A DNA stretch of 64,000 nt, from NCBI RefSeq assembly GCF_000204645.1, contig NC_015422.1:2621001-2685000 (forward strand). The letters run 5' to 3'. How positions within the stretch are numbered: the stretch's first letter is position 1; each line of letters begins with the position of its first letter. This stretch comes from Alicycliphilus denitrificans K601. Lineage in GTDB: Bacteria; Pseudomonadota; Gammaproteobacteria; Burkholderiales; Burkholderiaceae_C. A model generated the notes under the pieces. The model was not told where the DNA came from, searched no databases, and saw nothing but the letters and a program-made list of their open reading frames with translations. The position numbers and the translations under genes were made by a program. Of the stretch, positions 34,808 through 47,855 are shown in pieces.

Positions 34808-35182
34808 ATGAGCCTCAAATTCTCCAAAGACCATGAATGGGTCGACGCCGCAGACGCCAACGCCGCCGTGGTCGGCATCACCGTGCACGCGCAGGACGCG
34901 CTGGGCGACGTGGTTTTCGTCGACCTGCCCGAAGTCGGCGCCACCCTCGCTCAGGGCGACGTGGCCGGCGTGGTCGAGTCGGTGAAGGCCGCGGCCGACG
35001 TGTACATGCCCGTCTCGGGCGAGATCGTGGAGGTCAACGAGGCCCTGCGCGCCGACCCGTCGCTGGCCAACAGCGACCCGCTGGCCGCGGGCTGGTTCTT
35101 CAAGGTCAAGATCAGCAACCCCGGCGAGCTCGACGGCCTGATGGACGAGACCGCCTACGGCGCCTTTGCCGCCAGCGCCTGA
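34808..35182 (+). CDS. gcvH: Glycine cleavage system H protein
   Basis: This 124-aa lipoyl protein carries the aminomethyl group between the P, T and L proteins. It has FSKDHEWV at the start, the lipoyl-lysine motif VVESVKAAADVYMPVSGE, and the C-terminal GWFFKVKI. It lies between gcvT and gcvP; the L protein gene is not in the window. Confidence 0.96.
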   Translation: MSLKFSKDHEWVDAADANAAVVGITVHAQDALGDVVFVDLPEVGATLAQGDVAGVVESVKAAADVYMPVSGEIVEVNEALRADPSLANSDPLAAGWFFKVKISNPGELDGLMDETAYGAFAASA

Positions 35183-35194
35183 TCAGTTCGCCAC

Positions 35195-35292
35195 AAAAAC
35201 CATAGCTGCTAGCGCTTGCTGCACATGGGTTTCAGGAACGAAAAAACTGAAACCCATTACCAACAGGCGCCAGCAGCTTAATTTTTAATAGC
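35195..35292. repeat. Interspersed repeat, inverted pair with long hairpin
   Basis: Located between gcvH and gcvP. The core ATAGCTGCTAGCGCTTG begins at 35202, and an inverted partner GGCGCCAGCAGCTTA ends near 35280. The inner arms ATGGGTTTCAG (35225-35235) and CTGAAACCCAT (35247-35257) are a perfect 11-bp inverted repeat. Confidence 0.7.
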
Positions 35293-35310
35293 ACTCCCGA
35301 GATTGGCCCC

Positions 35311-38199
<2,889 letters not shown>

Positions 38200-38221
38200 A
38201 CACCGCGCGCACCCCGCGACG

Positions 38222-38246
38222 AAGGCCCGGAAACGGGCCTTTTTTT
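38222..38246 (+). terminator. Rho-independent terminator of the gcv operon
   Basis: The stem AAGGCCC (38222-38228) pairs with GGGCCTT (38235-38241) around a six-base loop, followed by a T-tract. Confidence 0.88.
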
Positions 38247-38257
38247 CGGGCGAGCAA

Positions 38258-39757
<1,500 letters not shown>

Positions 39758-39772
39758 CGAAAACAGGAGCGC

Positions 39773-39850
39773 CCGGCGCTTGCCAGCCAATGGCTCCAGG
39801 CACTTTCCTGCCTGAAGCCGTTTGCCATATTGCGTCGGCAACTATCGAAA
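39773..39850. repeat. Degenerate interspersed repeat, inverted pair
   Basis: Between frmA and frmB. GCGCTTGCCAGCCAATGG followed by CCAGGCAC aligns with copy 1 (GCGCTTGCCAATCAAGCC, CAGGCACC). An inverted, worn partner ends in AACTATCG near 39846. Confidence 0.45.
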
Positions 39851-39866
39851 CAGGAGCTTGAACCCC

Positions 39867-40727
39867 ATGTCCACTGCCATCGAACTGCTGTCGAGCCACG
39901 CCTGCTTCGGCGGCGAGCAGCGCTTCTACCGCCACGCGTCGCGCGAGATCGGCCTGCCCATGCAGTTCTCCGTCTACCTGCCGCCCCGCGCCCTGGCGGG
40001 CGACGCCGCGCCCGCCCTGCTCTACCTGGCAGGCCTGACCTGCACCGAGGAAACCTTCATGGTCAAGGCCGGCGCCCAGCGCCTGGCGGCCGAGCTGGGC
40101 CTGGCGCTGATCGCGCCCGACACCAGCCCGCGCGGCGCGGGCGTGGCGGGCGAGGCCGACGCCTGGGACTTCGGCGAGGGCGCGGGCTTCTACCTGGACG
40201 CCACGCAGGCCCCCTGGGCCGCGCACTGGCGCATGGAAAGCTGGCTGCTGCGGGAGCTGCTGCCGCTCGTTGCCGCCACCCTGCCCGTGGACGCCGTGCG
40301 GCTGGGCATCTTCGGCCACAGCATGGGTGGCCACGGCGCGCTCACGCTGGCGCTACGCCACCCGGGCCGATTCAGGAGCCTGTCGGCCTTCGCCCCCATC
40401 TGCGCGCCCACGCGCTGCCCCTGGGGCGAGAAGGCCTTCGGCGGCTACCTGGGCGCCGACCGCGCGGCCTGGGCCGCGCACGACGCCACCGCGCTCATGC
40501 ACAGCCAGGCCGCCGCACCCTACCCCGCGGGCATCCTCATCGACCAGGGCCTGGCCGACAAATTCCTGGCCGAGCAGCTGCACCCGCACCTGTTCGAGGC
40601 CGCCTGCGCGTCCGTGGGCCAGCCGCTCACGCTGCGCCGCCACGCGGGCTACGACCACGGCTACTACTTCATCCAGAGCTTCGTGGACGACCACCTGCGC
40701 CACCACGCCCGGCAGCTGGCGGCGTAG
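39867..40727 (+). CDS. frmB: S-formylglutathione hydrolase
   Basis: The 286-aa esterase-D family enzyme hydrolyses S-formylglutathione to formate and glutathione. It has LYLAGLTCTEETFMVKAGAQ, the nucleophile motif GHSMGGHGALT (S about 151) and the histidine segment YDHGYYFIQSF. AGGAG lies ten bases before ATG at 39867. Completes the glutathione-dependent formaldehyde pathway. Confidence 0.94.
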   Translation: MSTAIELLSSHACFGGEQRFYRHASREIGLPMQFSVYLPPRALAGDAAPALLYLAGLTCTEETFMVKAGAQRLAAELGLALIAPDTSPRGAGVAGEADAWDFGEGAGFYLDATQAPWAAHWRMESWLLRELLPLVAATLPVDAVRLGIFGHSMGGHGALTLALRHPGRFRSLSAFAPICAPTRCPWGEKAFGGYLGADRAAWAAHDATALMHSQAAAPYPAGILIDQGLADKFLAEQLHPHLFEAACASVGQPLTLRRHAGYDHGYYFIQSFVDDHLRHHARQLAA

Positions 40728-40737
40728 AGCTTCGCCT

Positions 40738-40917
40738 TCACCCGCCATGGGGCGGCACCCTGAAGCCGTCCATGATGCGCTTCTCGGCCCGCTCCAGGGC
40801 CAGGCCCACTCTCTCCAGCCATTGCCGGATCCGGCCGCCCTCCCGCGAGCGCGCTGCTGCGGGCACGCCCTGCGGCGGGCCGTCCTGTGTCGTCGTGGGC
40901 TTGGTTTCATCAGGCAT
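40738..40917 (-). CDS. Possible small basic protein
   Basis: A 59-aa reading frame lies between frmB and a LysR gene. It has a Pro/Gln-rich start and an amphipathic helix-like part (RIRQWLERVGLALERAEKRIMDGFRV). No convincing ribosome-binding site and no known family were seen. It fills what would otherwise be a 263-base gap and is convergent with frmB. It may be a real small protein or chance. Confidence 0.35.
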   Translation of the reverse strand: MPDETKPTTTQDGPPQGVPAAARSREGGRIRQWLERVGLALERAEKRIMDGFRVPPHGG

Positions 40918-40990
40918 GGCAGGGCGATGCTCACGCCTGCCGTACCATCTGTAAAGTTGAATTGAATGAATTGAGGATTCATAAATCCTG

Positions 40991-41878
40991 ATGCGCAACC
41001 TCAACCTCGACCAGTTGCAGACGCTGATCGCCATCGCGGACCTGGGCACCTTCGCCGCCGCCGCGCAGGCGCTGCACCTCGCGCCGCCCACCGTCAGCCT
41101 GCACATCAAGGAGCTGGAGTCGCGCCTGCAGGCAGATCTCGTCGTGCGCGGCAGGCGGCAGGCTGAACTGACGCAGGCCGGTAAGGCGCTGGTGGAGGAA
41201 GGACGCAAGCTGCTGGCGGCCAGCGACGATCTGGTCGAGCTGGTCCGGCGCCGCGCCACGGGGCTCGATGGCCTCGTGAAGGTGGGCGTCTCGGCCGGCG
41301 TCAGCACCCGGCTGCTACCCATGATGCTCGAAGCGCTGAGCCGGCAAAGCCCGGGGGTGGAGGTCAGGCTGGAGGCTGTGGGATCGGCCGACGCCATGCT
41401 GCGCCTGAAAGCCGACACGCTCGACATCGGCATCGTCGCCAGCCCCCAGCCGGCGGTCGCGGGAATCCGCCTGACACCCTGGCGCAACGACTTGATGGTT
41501 GCGCTCCTCCCCGCGTCCTGGGGCGCGCCGGAACTGGTGACGCCCGAATGGCTTGCGGGGCGCCGCTGGGCGTCCTTCGCCCCCGCGACGCAGATGCACG
41601 GCCTCATCGCCGCGTGGTTCGGCCAGGCCGGGTTCAATCCGCGCCCCTATCTGGCCCTGAGCTACCCCGGCGCGCTCAAGAGCCTGGCCGCGGCCAGCCA
41701 GAGCGCCGCCATCCTGCCGCTGGAGGAGGTCAAGGACGAGCAGCACTCGCCAGACGTGCAGATACGCCATCTGCACCCCCCGCTGATGCGGCCCATGGCC
41801 GTGGCGCACCGGTATTCGCCGGAACCCGGCCGGGCCGTATCCAGCGTGCTGCAGGTGCTGGCCGACTTCGCCGGCTAG
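40991..41878 (+). CDS. LysR-family transcriptional regulator
   Basis: The 295-aa protein has the LysR helix-turn-helix in residues about 3-62 (LDQLQTLIAIADLGTFAAAAQALHLAPPTVSLHIKELE) and a periplasmic-binding-like effector domain. An inverted repeat (AGGATT-CATA-AATCCT) immediately precedes the start and may be its own site. Its stop overlaps the end of the convergent radical SAM gene by four bases. The target genes are not evident. Confidence 0.88.
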   Translation: MRNLNLDQLQTLIAIADLGTFAAAAQALHLAPPTVSLHIKELESRLQADLVVRGRRQAELTQAGKALVEEGRKLLAASDDLVELVRRRATGLDGLVKVGVSAGVSTRLLPMMLEALSRQSPGVEVRLEAVGSADAMLRLKADTLDIGIVASPQPAVAGIRLTPWRNDLMVALLPASWGAPELVTPEWLAGRRWASFAPATQMHGLIAAWFGQAGFNPRPYLALSYPGALKSLAAASQSAAILPLEEVKDEQHSPDVQIRHLHPPLMRPMAVAHRYSPEPGRAVSSVLQVLADFAG

Positions 41879-42993
41879 AACAGCACGCCCTGGCCGCGCG
41901 CCAGCGCCGGGCGGTACTGCGACAGGTCCAGCGCGGTGCGCTGGCGGTTCAGGCCCAGGCGCGCGCAGGCCTTCTCGAAGCGCTGGCGCAGCAGGTCGGC
42001 CCACAGGCCCGTGCCTTTCATGCGGGTGCCGCGGCGGCTGTCGTAGGCCTTGCCGGCGCGCCGGTCGGCCTCGGCGATGCCGTGCAGATCCTGTATGCGC
42101 GCCAGCACGCGCTCGGCGCGCTGTGGGTAGTGCAGTTGCAGCCATTCGCGCATCAGCGGGTTGAGCTCCCACGGCAGGCGAATCACGGTGTAGAAGGCCG
42201 AGGTGGCGCCCGCGTCGCGCGCGGCAGCCAGCACCTGCTCCATGTCCTCGGTGATGAACGGGATCTGCGGCGCCACGCTCACGCCCACGGGCACGCCGGC
42301 TTCGGCCAGGGTCCGTATGGTGCGCAGCCGCCGGTGCGGCGCGGCGGCGCGCGGCTCCAGCACGCGCGCCAGGGCCGCGTCCAGCGTGGTGATGGTCACG
42401 CAGGCCATGGCGAGCCGCTCGCGCGCCAGCGGGGCCAGCAGGTCCAGGTCGCGCTCCACGCCGCTGCTCTTGGTGACCAGCGCGAACGGGTGGCGCGCAT
42501 CGCGCATCACCTCGATCACCGCGCGCGTCAGAAGCAGCTCGCGCTCCACGGGCTGGTAGCAGTCGGTGGCCGAGCCGATGTTGACGACGGACGGCCGGTG
42601 GCCCGCACGCGCCAGCTCGGCGCGCAGCAGCGCGGCAATGTTGCGCTTGGCGATGATGCGGGTCTCGAAGTCCAGCCCCGGCGAGAGGCCGAGATAGCTG
42701 TGCGTGGGCCGCGCATAGCAGTACACGCAGCCATGCTCGCAGCCGCGGTAGGGGTTCACGGACTGCTCGAAGAAGATGTCGGGCGAGTCGTTGGAGCACA
42801 GGGCGCTGCGCGCGTCCTCCCAGATCACCTGTGTGCGCGGCGCGGCCGCGGGCCCGGCGCCGTCGGCCTGGGCATCCCAGCCGTCGTCGAAGGCATCACG
42901 CGCGTCGCGGGCGAACCGGTGCACCATGCGGCTCGCCGCGCCGCGCCCCTTGATGGCCTGCAGGGGAAGCGTAAGGATGCCGTCTTCATGCAT
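41875..42993 (-). CDS. PA0069/Rv2578c-family radical SAM protein
   Basis: The 372-aa protein has the radical-SAM cluster motif PYRGC-EHGC-VYC (C85, C89, C92) and belongs to the group related to spore photoproduct lyase (PA0069, Rv2578c). It uses S-adenosylmethionine and a 4Fe-4S cluster for radical chemistry on an unknown substrate, possibly DNA. A LexA-type box lies nine bases upstream of the start codon, which suggests an SOS-controlled role in DNA repair. Confidence 0.88.
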   Translation of the reverse strand: MHEDGILTLPLQAIKGRGAASRMVHRFARDARDAFDDGWDAQADGAGPAAAPRTQVIWEDARSALCSNDSPDIFFEQSVNPYRGCEHGCVYCYARPTHSYLGLSPGLDFETRIIAKRNIAALLRAELARAGHRPSVVNIGSATDCYQPVERELLLTRAVIEVMRDARHPFALVTKSSGVERDLDLLAPLARERLAMACVTITTLDAALARVLEPRAAAPHRRLRTIRTLAEAGVPVGVSVAPQIPFITEDMEQVLAAARDAGATSAFYTVIRLPWELNPLMREWLQLHYPQRAERVLARIQDLHGIAEADRRAGKAYDSRRGTRMKGTGLWADLLRQRFEKACARLGLNRQRTALDLSQYRPALARGQGVLF

Positions 42994-43001
42994 GTTGATA
43001 A

Positions 43002-43017
43002 CTGTACAAATATACAG
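43002..43017. promoter_or_regulatory. LexA/SOS-type box before the radical SAM gene
   Basis: CTGTACAAATATACAG fits CTGT-N8-ACAG with an A/T-rich centre, the LexA consensus of beta- and gammaproteobacteria. It ends nine bases before the ATG at 42993 (minus strand). A second half site ATACAGCT follows in tandem to 43026. Confidence 0.7.
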
Positions 43018-43268
43018 CTATACAGCTATATTTGCAAGAATAGGCCCTAAGCGATTTCCGCCCTTCTGGCAAATGCCGCGTAATTCACACCGGTCGCGTG
43101 CGAGATCACTTGGCAAAGCCTGGTCCGCGCCGCACAATGCTGCATCGCACCAAGATGGTGCTCCAGAAACATGCCTTGGCCCGGACAACCCCGTTGCCCG
43201 GGCTTTTGTCCGTTTGAGCATCGCCGCCGCACCGCAGGCGGCCACCACCTAGCCAAGGGAGTCCTACC

Positions 43269-43676
43269 ATGCAGCGCAAACCCCACATCATCCTGTCGTC
43301 CCTGGACATGGAGCGCATAGAAGCCCTGCTGGAGAAGCAGACGGCGCCGTTTCCCGGCCGCGACGCGCTGGAGGCGGAGCTCGACCGCGCCGACGTGTTC
43401 GACCCCAAAGACATGCCGCCCAACGTGGTGACCATGAACTCCACCGTGCGCTTCACCATGCTGGAGTCCGGCAAGACCAATACGCTGACGCTGGTCTACC
43501 CCAAGGAGATGGACGGCTCCGGCGACAAGGTGTCGATCTTCGCGCCGGTGGGTATCGCGCTGCTGGGCCTCGCCGTGGGCGACGAGTTCCAGATGCCCAG
43601 CCCCACGGGGCAGGTCACGGTGCGCGTGGACGGCATCGAATTCCAGCCCGAGAACGCGGGCGAACTGCACCGCTGA
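43269..43676 (+). CDS. rnk: Nucleoside diphosphate kinase regulator Rnk
   Basis: The 135-aa protein matches Rnk: an N-terminal helical part (HIILSSLDMERIEALLEK) and a GreA/FKBP-like C-terminal domain (VTMNSTVRFTM, LVYPKEMDGSGDKVSIFAPVGIALLGL). Rnk binds RNA polymerase and affects nucleoside diphosphate kinase levels. AGGGAG precedes the start. A terminator follows. Confidence 0.92.
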   Translation: MQRKPHIILSSLDMERIEALLEKQTAPFPGRDALEAELDRADVFDPKDMPPNVVTMNSTVRFTMLESGKTNTLTLVYPKEMDGSGDKVSIFAPVGIALLGLAVGDEFQMPSPTGQVTVRVDGIEFQPENAGELHR

Positions 43677-43698
43677 GCAACACTCCCACCCGGCCGCC

Positions 43699-43724
43699 AA
43701 GGCAGCCCGCGCGGCTGCCTTTTT
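43699..43724 (+). terminator. Rho-independent terminator after rnk
   Basis: AAGGCAGCC (43699-43707) pairs perfectly with GGCTGCCTT (43713-43721) around a five-base loop, followed by T residues. Confidence 0.85.
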
Positions 43725-44880
43725 ACTTGAGGCCGGCCAGCAGGGCCGCCAGCAGGCCCGTGCCCACGAGCCCTGCCTGCCAGCGCAGCGCCGCCTGCCA
43801 GGTGGGCACATGGCGCTCCACGCGCTCATACAGCAGATGGCCCGCGGCAATGGACAGGGCGAACGCCAGCACCATGCCCGCCTCGGCCGCTGCAATGGAC
43901 TGCGGCCAGAAATGGCTTTCCACGGCGTTGACGAGCAGGCACACCGAGAAGTGCACGAGGAAGACCGAGTACGAGATCCGCCCCAGCCGGTTGAGCGGCG
44001 CCCAGCCCGTCCAGCGCGCCAGGGCGGGCGTGCGCATGGTCGCCACCAACGCCAGCGCCGTGGCGCCGGCCAGGGCTATGCGCGGCCGCCATTCCAGCGT
44101 GAGCGCCGCCAGCACCAGGGCCGCCATGAGCATTGCCCAGCTCCAGGCGCCCACGGCCCGGGGCGATTGCACGGCCCAGCAGGCCAGCATGCCGAGCCCG
44201 TAGGCGCCGAAGAAGTACACGGCCCACACGTCCCACTGCGCGTCCAGGTTGAAGTGCAGCAGCGACGCCGCCACGCCGGCCAGCACCAGGGCCTGCCCAC
44301 CGCTCATCGCCCAGGGCCAGCAGCGCGCCAACGCGCGGCCGCCCCAGCGCATGCGCAGCGTCGCGGCCAGCCTGGTCACGCCGGCCAGCAGCAGGGTGGT
44401 CAACGCGAACAGCTGGAAGTCGATGGCGACGTACCACACGCCGGCCGAGAGCGACTCCTCGCCGAGCACGCCGTGCAGCAGCAGGGCATGGGCCAGCAGC
44501 TGCCACAGGGTGGGGTCTTCCGAGACCGATGGATGGTCGAACCACGGCCGCACGGCCGCCTGCACCACGATGGCCACCACCAGCGCCACGGTGTAGGGCA
44601 CCACGAGGCGCACGAAGCGCCGCGCGTTGCGGGGCCAGGGGTCATCGAAGCGCGCATGCCCCCGGGGCGCCAGGCTGGCCGCAGCCAGGAAGCCGCCGAG
44701 CACCAGGAACACCTGCACGGCCATGCGCGCGTATTCGCCGAGCCAGTCGATCACCTCCGGCATGGCTTGGCGCGCCACGTCGGACATGGGGCCGTAGAAC
44801 GCCAGGTGGTGCCAGACGATGGCGGCGCAGGCCAGCCCCTTGGTGCAATCGATCAGGGCGCTGCGGTGAACCTGGGTCAT
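43723..44880 (-). CDS. Acyltransferase family 3 membrane protein
   Basis: The 385-aa protein has about ten hydrophobic segments and the acyltransferase-3 (OafA/YrhL-like) start RSALIDCTKGLACAAIVWHHLAFYG, with the conserved histidine in WHH, and FLVLGGFLAAASL. Such enzymes acylate sugars or lipids of the cell surface. It is the last gene of a minus-strand group after the nitronate monooxygenase. The substrate is unknown. Confidence 0.85.
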   Translation of the reverse strand: MTQVHRSALIDCTKGLACAAIVWHHLAFYGPMSDVARQAMPEVIDWLGEYARMAVQVFLVLGGFLAAASLAPRGHARFDDPWPRNARRFVRLVVPYTVALVVAIVVQAAVRPWFDHPSVSEDPTLWQLLAHALLLHGVLGEESLSAGVWYVAIDFQLFALTTLLLAGVTRLAATLRMRWGGRALARCWPWAMSGGQALVLAGVAASLLHFNLDAQWDVWAVYFFGAYGLGMLACWAVQSPRAVGAWSWAMLMAALVLAALTLEWRPRIALAGATALALVATMRTPALARWTGWAPLNRLGRISYSVFLVHFSVCLLVNAVESHFWPQSIAAAEAGMVLAFALSIAAGHLLYERVERHVPTWQAALRWQAGLVGTGLLAALLAGLK

Positions 44881-44946
44881 GGGGCGGTGGGGGTCCGATG
44901 CAATCGGAATGCGGGGCCGGCGATGCCCGGCCCTCCATAGTCAACG

Positions 44947-45903
44947 TCAGCCCAGCGCCAGGCGTTGACGCGCCTCCTGGTATTCGCGGCGCAGGCGCGC
45001 GATGAGCTCGGCCGCCGGCACCACCGCGGTGATGCTGCCGATGCCCTGCCCGCAGCCCCAGATGTCCTTCCAGGCCTTCTTGGCGTCGCCACCGAAGTTC
45101 ATCTTGCTCGGGTCGGACTCGGGCAGCTTGTCCGGATCCAGCCCCGCCGCGCGGATCGAAGGGGCGAGGTAATTGCCGTGCACGCCCGTGAACAAGTTGC
45201 TGTAGACGATGTCGTCGCTGGTGCCCTCGACGATGGCCTGCTTGTAGGCGTCCACCGCGCGCGCCTCGTGCGTGGCGATGAAGGCCGAGCCGATGTAGGC
45301 GAAGTCCGCCCCTGCCGCCTGCGCCGCCAGGATGGCGCCGCCCGAGGCGATGGAGCCCGACAGCGCGAGCGGGCCGTCGAACCATTGGCGAATCTCCTGC
45401 ACCAGCGCAAACGGGCTCTTCACGCCCGCGTGGCCGCCGGCGCCAGCGGCCACGGCGATCAGGCCGTCGGCGCCCTTCTCGATGGCCTTGCGCGCGAACT
45501 TGTTGTTGATGATGTCGTGCAGCACGATGCCGCCCCAGCCGTGCACGGCCTGGTTCACGTCCTCGCGCGCGCCCAGGCTGGTGATAACGATGGGCACCTT
45601 GTACTTGGCGCACACCTGCATGTCGTGCTCCAGCCGGTCGTTGCTCTTGTGCACGATCTGGTTGATGGCGAACGGCGCCGAGGGCTGGTCTGGATGCGCC
45701 CGGTCCCAGGCGGCCAGGGTTTCGGTGATTTCCGCGAGCCAGTCTTCGAGCTGCGCCGCCGGGCGCGCATTCAGCGCCGGCATGGAGCCCACGATACCGG
45801 CCTTGCACTGCTCGATCACGAGCCGGGGGTTGCTGATGATGAACAGGGGCGAGCCGATCACGGGCAGCGAGAGCTTTTGCAACGCCAGCGGCAGCTTGGA
45901 CAT
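44947..45903 (-). CDS. Nitronate monooxygenase family protein
   Basis: The 318-aa FMN enzyme (2-nitropropane dioxygenase type) has PVIGSPLFIISNPRLVIEQCKAGIVGS, AGAGGHAGVKSPFALVQEIR and LSGSIASGGAILAAQAAGADFAYIGSAFIATHEARA. These are phosphate- and FMN-binding loops of a TIM barrel. The natural substrate may be a toxic nitronate (propionate-3-nitronate). It follows the acyl-CoA dehydrogenase gene, with a repeat copy between. Confidence 0.88.
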   Translation of the reverse strand: MSKLPLALQKLSLPVIGSPLFIISNPRLVIEQCKAGIVGSMPALNARPAAQLEDWLAEITETLAAWDRAHPDQPSAPFAINQIVHKSNDRLEHDMQVCAKYKVPIVITSLGAREDVNQAVHGWGGIVLHDIINNKFARKAIEKGADGLIAVAAGAGGHAGVKSPFALVQEIRQWFDGPLALSGSIASGGAILAAQAAGADFAYIGSAFIATHEARAVDAYKQAIVEGTSDDIVYSNLFTGVHGNYLAPSIRAAGLDPDKLPESDPSKMNFGGDAKKAWKDIWGCGQGIGSITAVVPAAELIARLRREYQEARQRLALG

Positions 45904-45930
45904 ACGGATGGTCTCCTTGAGTAATGAATC

Positions 45931-45976
45931 GGCCTCCAGTACTTGTGCATCAAGCGCTGGCAGCTATCGAAATGTG
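45931..45976 (-). repeat. Interspersed repeat, single copy
   Basis: On the minus strand this copy reads TTTCGATAGCTGCCAGCGCTTG, then ATGCACAAG and TGGAGGCC. It lies between the acyl-CoA dehydrogenase and nitronate monooxygenase genes. Confidence 0.65.
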
Positions 45977-45981
45977 AATTG

Positions 45982-47772
45982 TTAGAACGTATCCAGGGGC
46001 AGCGCCATGACGCTGGCCGCGCCCTCGACGATGGCGTCGCGCTGTCCTGGCGCCTTCACCAGGATGTGCTCGGCATAGAAACGCGCGGTGGCGATCTTGG
46101 CCTGCATGAAGGCCGCGTCCTGTCCCTTGGACGACAGATCCTGCGCCACCAGCAGCGCGCGCGCCAGTTGCCAGCCGGCCACTAGGTTGCCTGCCAGCAT
46201 CAGGTAGGGCACGCTGCCCGCGTACACGTCGTTGGGGTGCGCCTTGGCGCCACCGGCGATGAAGTCCACCGCATCGAGGAACGCCTGGCGCGCCGCGCCC
46301 AGGCGCCGCGCCACGGCCTGGGCGTCGGCCGTGCCGCTAGCGATCAGTTCGCCTTCCGTCTTCTCGATCTGCGCGGCGACGGCCCTGGCCATCTGGCCAC
46401 CGTCGCGCGCGGTCTTGCGGCCCACCAGGTCGTTGGCCTGGATGGCGGTCGTGCCCTCGTAGATGGTCAGGATACGCGCGTCGCGGTAGTACTGGGCGGC
46501 GCCGGTTTCCTCGATGAAACCCATGCCGCCATGCACCTGCACGCCGAGCGACGTGACCTCCAGGCTCATCTCGGTGCTGTAGCCCTTCACGAGCGGCACC
46601 ATGAATTCGTAGAACGCGGCGTTGTCCTTGCGAACCTGTGCGTCGGGGTGGTGGTGCGCGGCATCGTAGGCTGCGGCGGCCACGCTCGCCATGCCGCGGC
46701 AGCCCTCGGTATAGGCGCGCATGGTCATGAGCATGCGGCGCACGTCGGGGTGGTGGATGATGGCCGCGCTGCCCGCGACGCTGCCATCCACCGGCCGGCT
46801 CTGCACGCGGTCCTTGGCGTACTGCACGGCCTTCTGGTAGGCGCGCTCGGCCACCGCGATGCCCTGCACGCCCACGGCGTAGCGCGCGGCGTTCATCATG
46901 ATGAACATGTATTCGAGGCCGCGGTTCTCCTCGCCCACCAGGTAGCCGACGGCGCCGCCATGGTCGCCGAACTGCAGCACCGCCGTGGGCGATGCCTTGA
47001 TGCCGAGCTTGTGCTCGATGCTCACGCAGTGCACGTCGTTGCGCGCGCCCAGGCTGCCGTCGGCATGCACCATGAACTTGGGCACCACGAACAGGCTGAT
47101 GCCCTTCACCCCCTCGGGCGCGCCCGCCACGCGCGCGAGCACCAGGTGCACGATGTTCTCGGCCATGTCGTGCTCGCCGTAGGTGATGAAGATCTTGGTG
47201 CCGAAGAGCTTGTACGTGCCGTCCGCCTGGGGTTCGGCCCTGGTGCGCACCAGGGCCAGGTCCGAGCCCGCCTGGGGCTCGGTGAGGTTCATGGTGCCGG
47301 TCCACTGGCCGCTGATGAGCTTTTCCAGGTAGGTGGCCTTGAGCGCGTCGCTGCCTGCGGTGAGCAGCGCCTCGATGGCGCCGTCGGTGAGCAGCGGGCA
47401 CAGCGCGAAGCTCAGGTTGGCGCTGTTGAGCATTTCGCCGCAGGCCGCGCCTATGGTCTTGGGCAGGCCCTGGCCGCCGAAGTCGGCCGGGTGCTGCAGG
47501 CCCTGCCAGCCGCCCTCGGCGAACTGGCGGAAGGCTTCCTTGAAGCCCAGCGTGGTGGTGACGACGCCGTCCTTGAAGGACGACGGATCGCGGTCGCCCG
47601 CCACGCTCAAGGGCGCCACCACGCCCTCGTTGAACTTCGCGCATTCCTCCAGCACGGCGGCGGCCGTTTCCAGGCCGGCGTCCTCGAAGCCAGGGATCTG
47701 CGCAACCTGGTCGATGCGCGCCAGGTGCTCGATGGCGAACAGCATGTCCTTGACGGGGGCGGTGTAGCTCAT
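45982..47772 (-). CDS. Acyl-CoA dehydrogenase, long (C-terminal extended) type
   Basis: The 596-aa FAD enzyme has NLTEPQAGSDLALVRTRAEP, GAAQYYRDARILTIYEGTTAIQANDLVGRKTARDGG and an extra C-terminal domain of about 130 residues. This is the form often found beside etfBA in Burkholderiales. It should pass electrons to the EtfAB proteins encoded just upstream; a strong terminator after etfA suggests that it has its own promoter. The chain-length preference is unknown. Confidence 0.9.
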   Translation of the reverse strand: MSYTAPVKDMLFAIEHLARIDQVAQIPGFEDAGLETAAAVLEECAKFNEGVVAPLSVAGDRDPSSFKDGVVTTTLGFKEAFRQFAEGGWQGLQHPADFGGQGLPKTIGAACGEMLNSANLSFALCPLLTDGAIEALLTAGSDALKATYLEKLISGQWTGTMNLTEPQAGSDLALVRTRAEPQADGTYKLFGTKIFITYGEHDMAENIVHLVLARVAGAPEGVKGISLFVVPKFMVHADGSLGARNDVHCVSIEHKLGIKASPTAVLQFGDHGGAVGYLVGEENRGLEYMFIMMNAARYAVGVQGIAVAERAYQKAVQYAKDRVQSRPVDGSVAGSAAIIHHPDVRRMLMTMRAYTEGCRGMASVAAAAYDAAHHHPDAQVRKDNAAFYEFMVPLVKGYSTEMSLEVTSLGVQVHGGMGFIEETGAAQYYRDARILTIYEGTTAIQANDLVGRKTARDGGQMARAVAAQIEKTEGELIASGTADAQAVARRLGAARQAFLDAVDFIAGGAKAHPNDVYAGSVPYLMLAGNLVAGWQLARALLVAQDLSSKGQDAAFMQAKIATARFYAEHILVKAPGQRDAIVEGAASVMALPLDTF

Positions 47773-47810
47773 AGGATCGACTCCAACTCGAATACGGTAC
47801 TAACGGGGTG

Positions 47811-47838
47811 AAAAAAAGGGCATCGCAAGCGATGCCCT
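47811..47838 (-). terminator. Rho-independent terminator of etfBA
   Basis: On the minus strand AGGGCATCG and CGATGCCCT form a perfect 9-bp stem with a four-base loop, followed by seven T residues. Confidence 0.9.
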
Positions 47839-47855
47839 CATGCCGGCATGGCGGC

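Noticed and set aside
34721..34808. A terminator between gcvT and gcvH
   Set aside because: No stem followed by a T-tract was found, so the gcv genes are treated as one operon.
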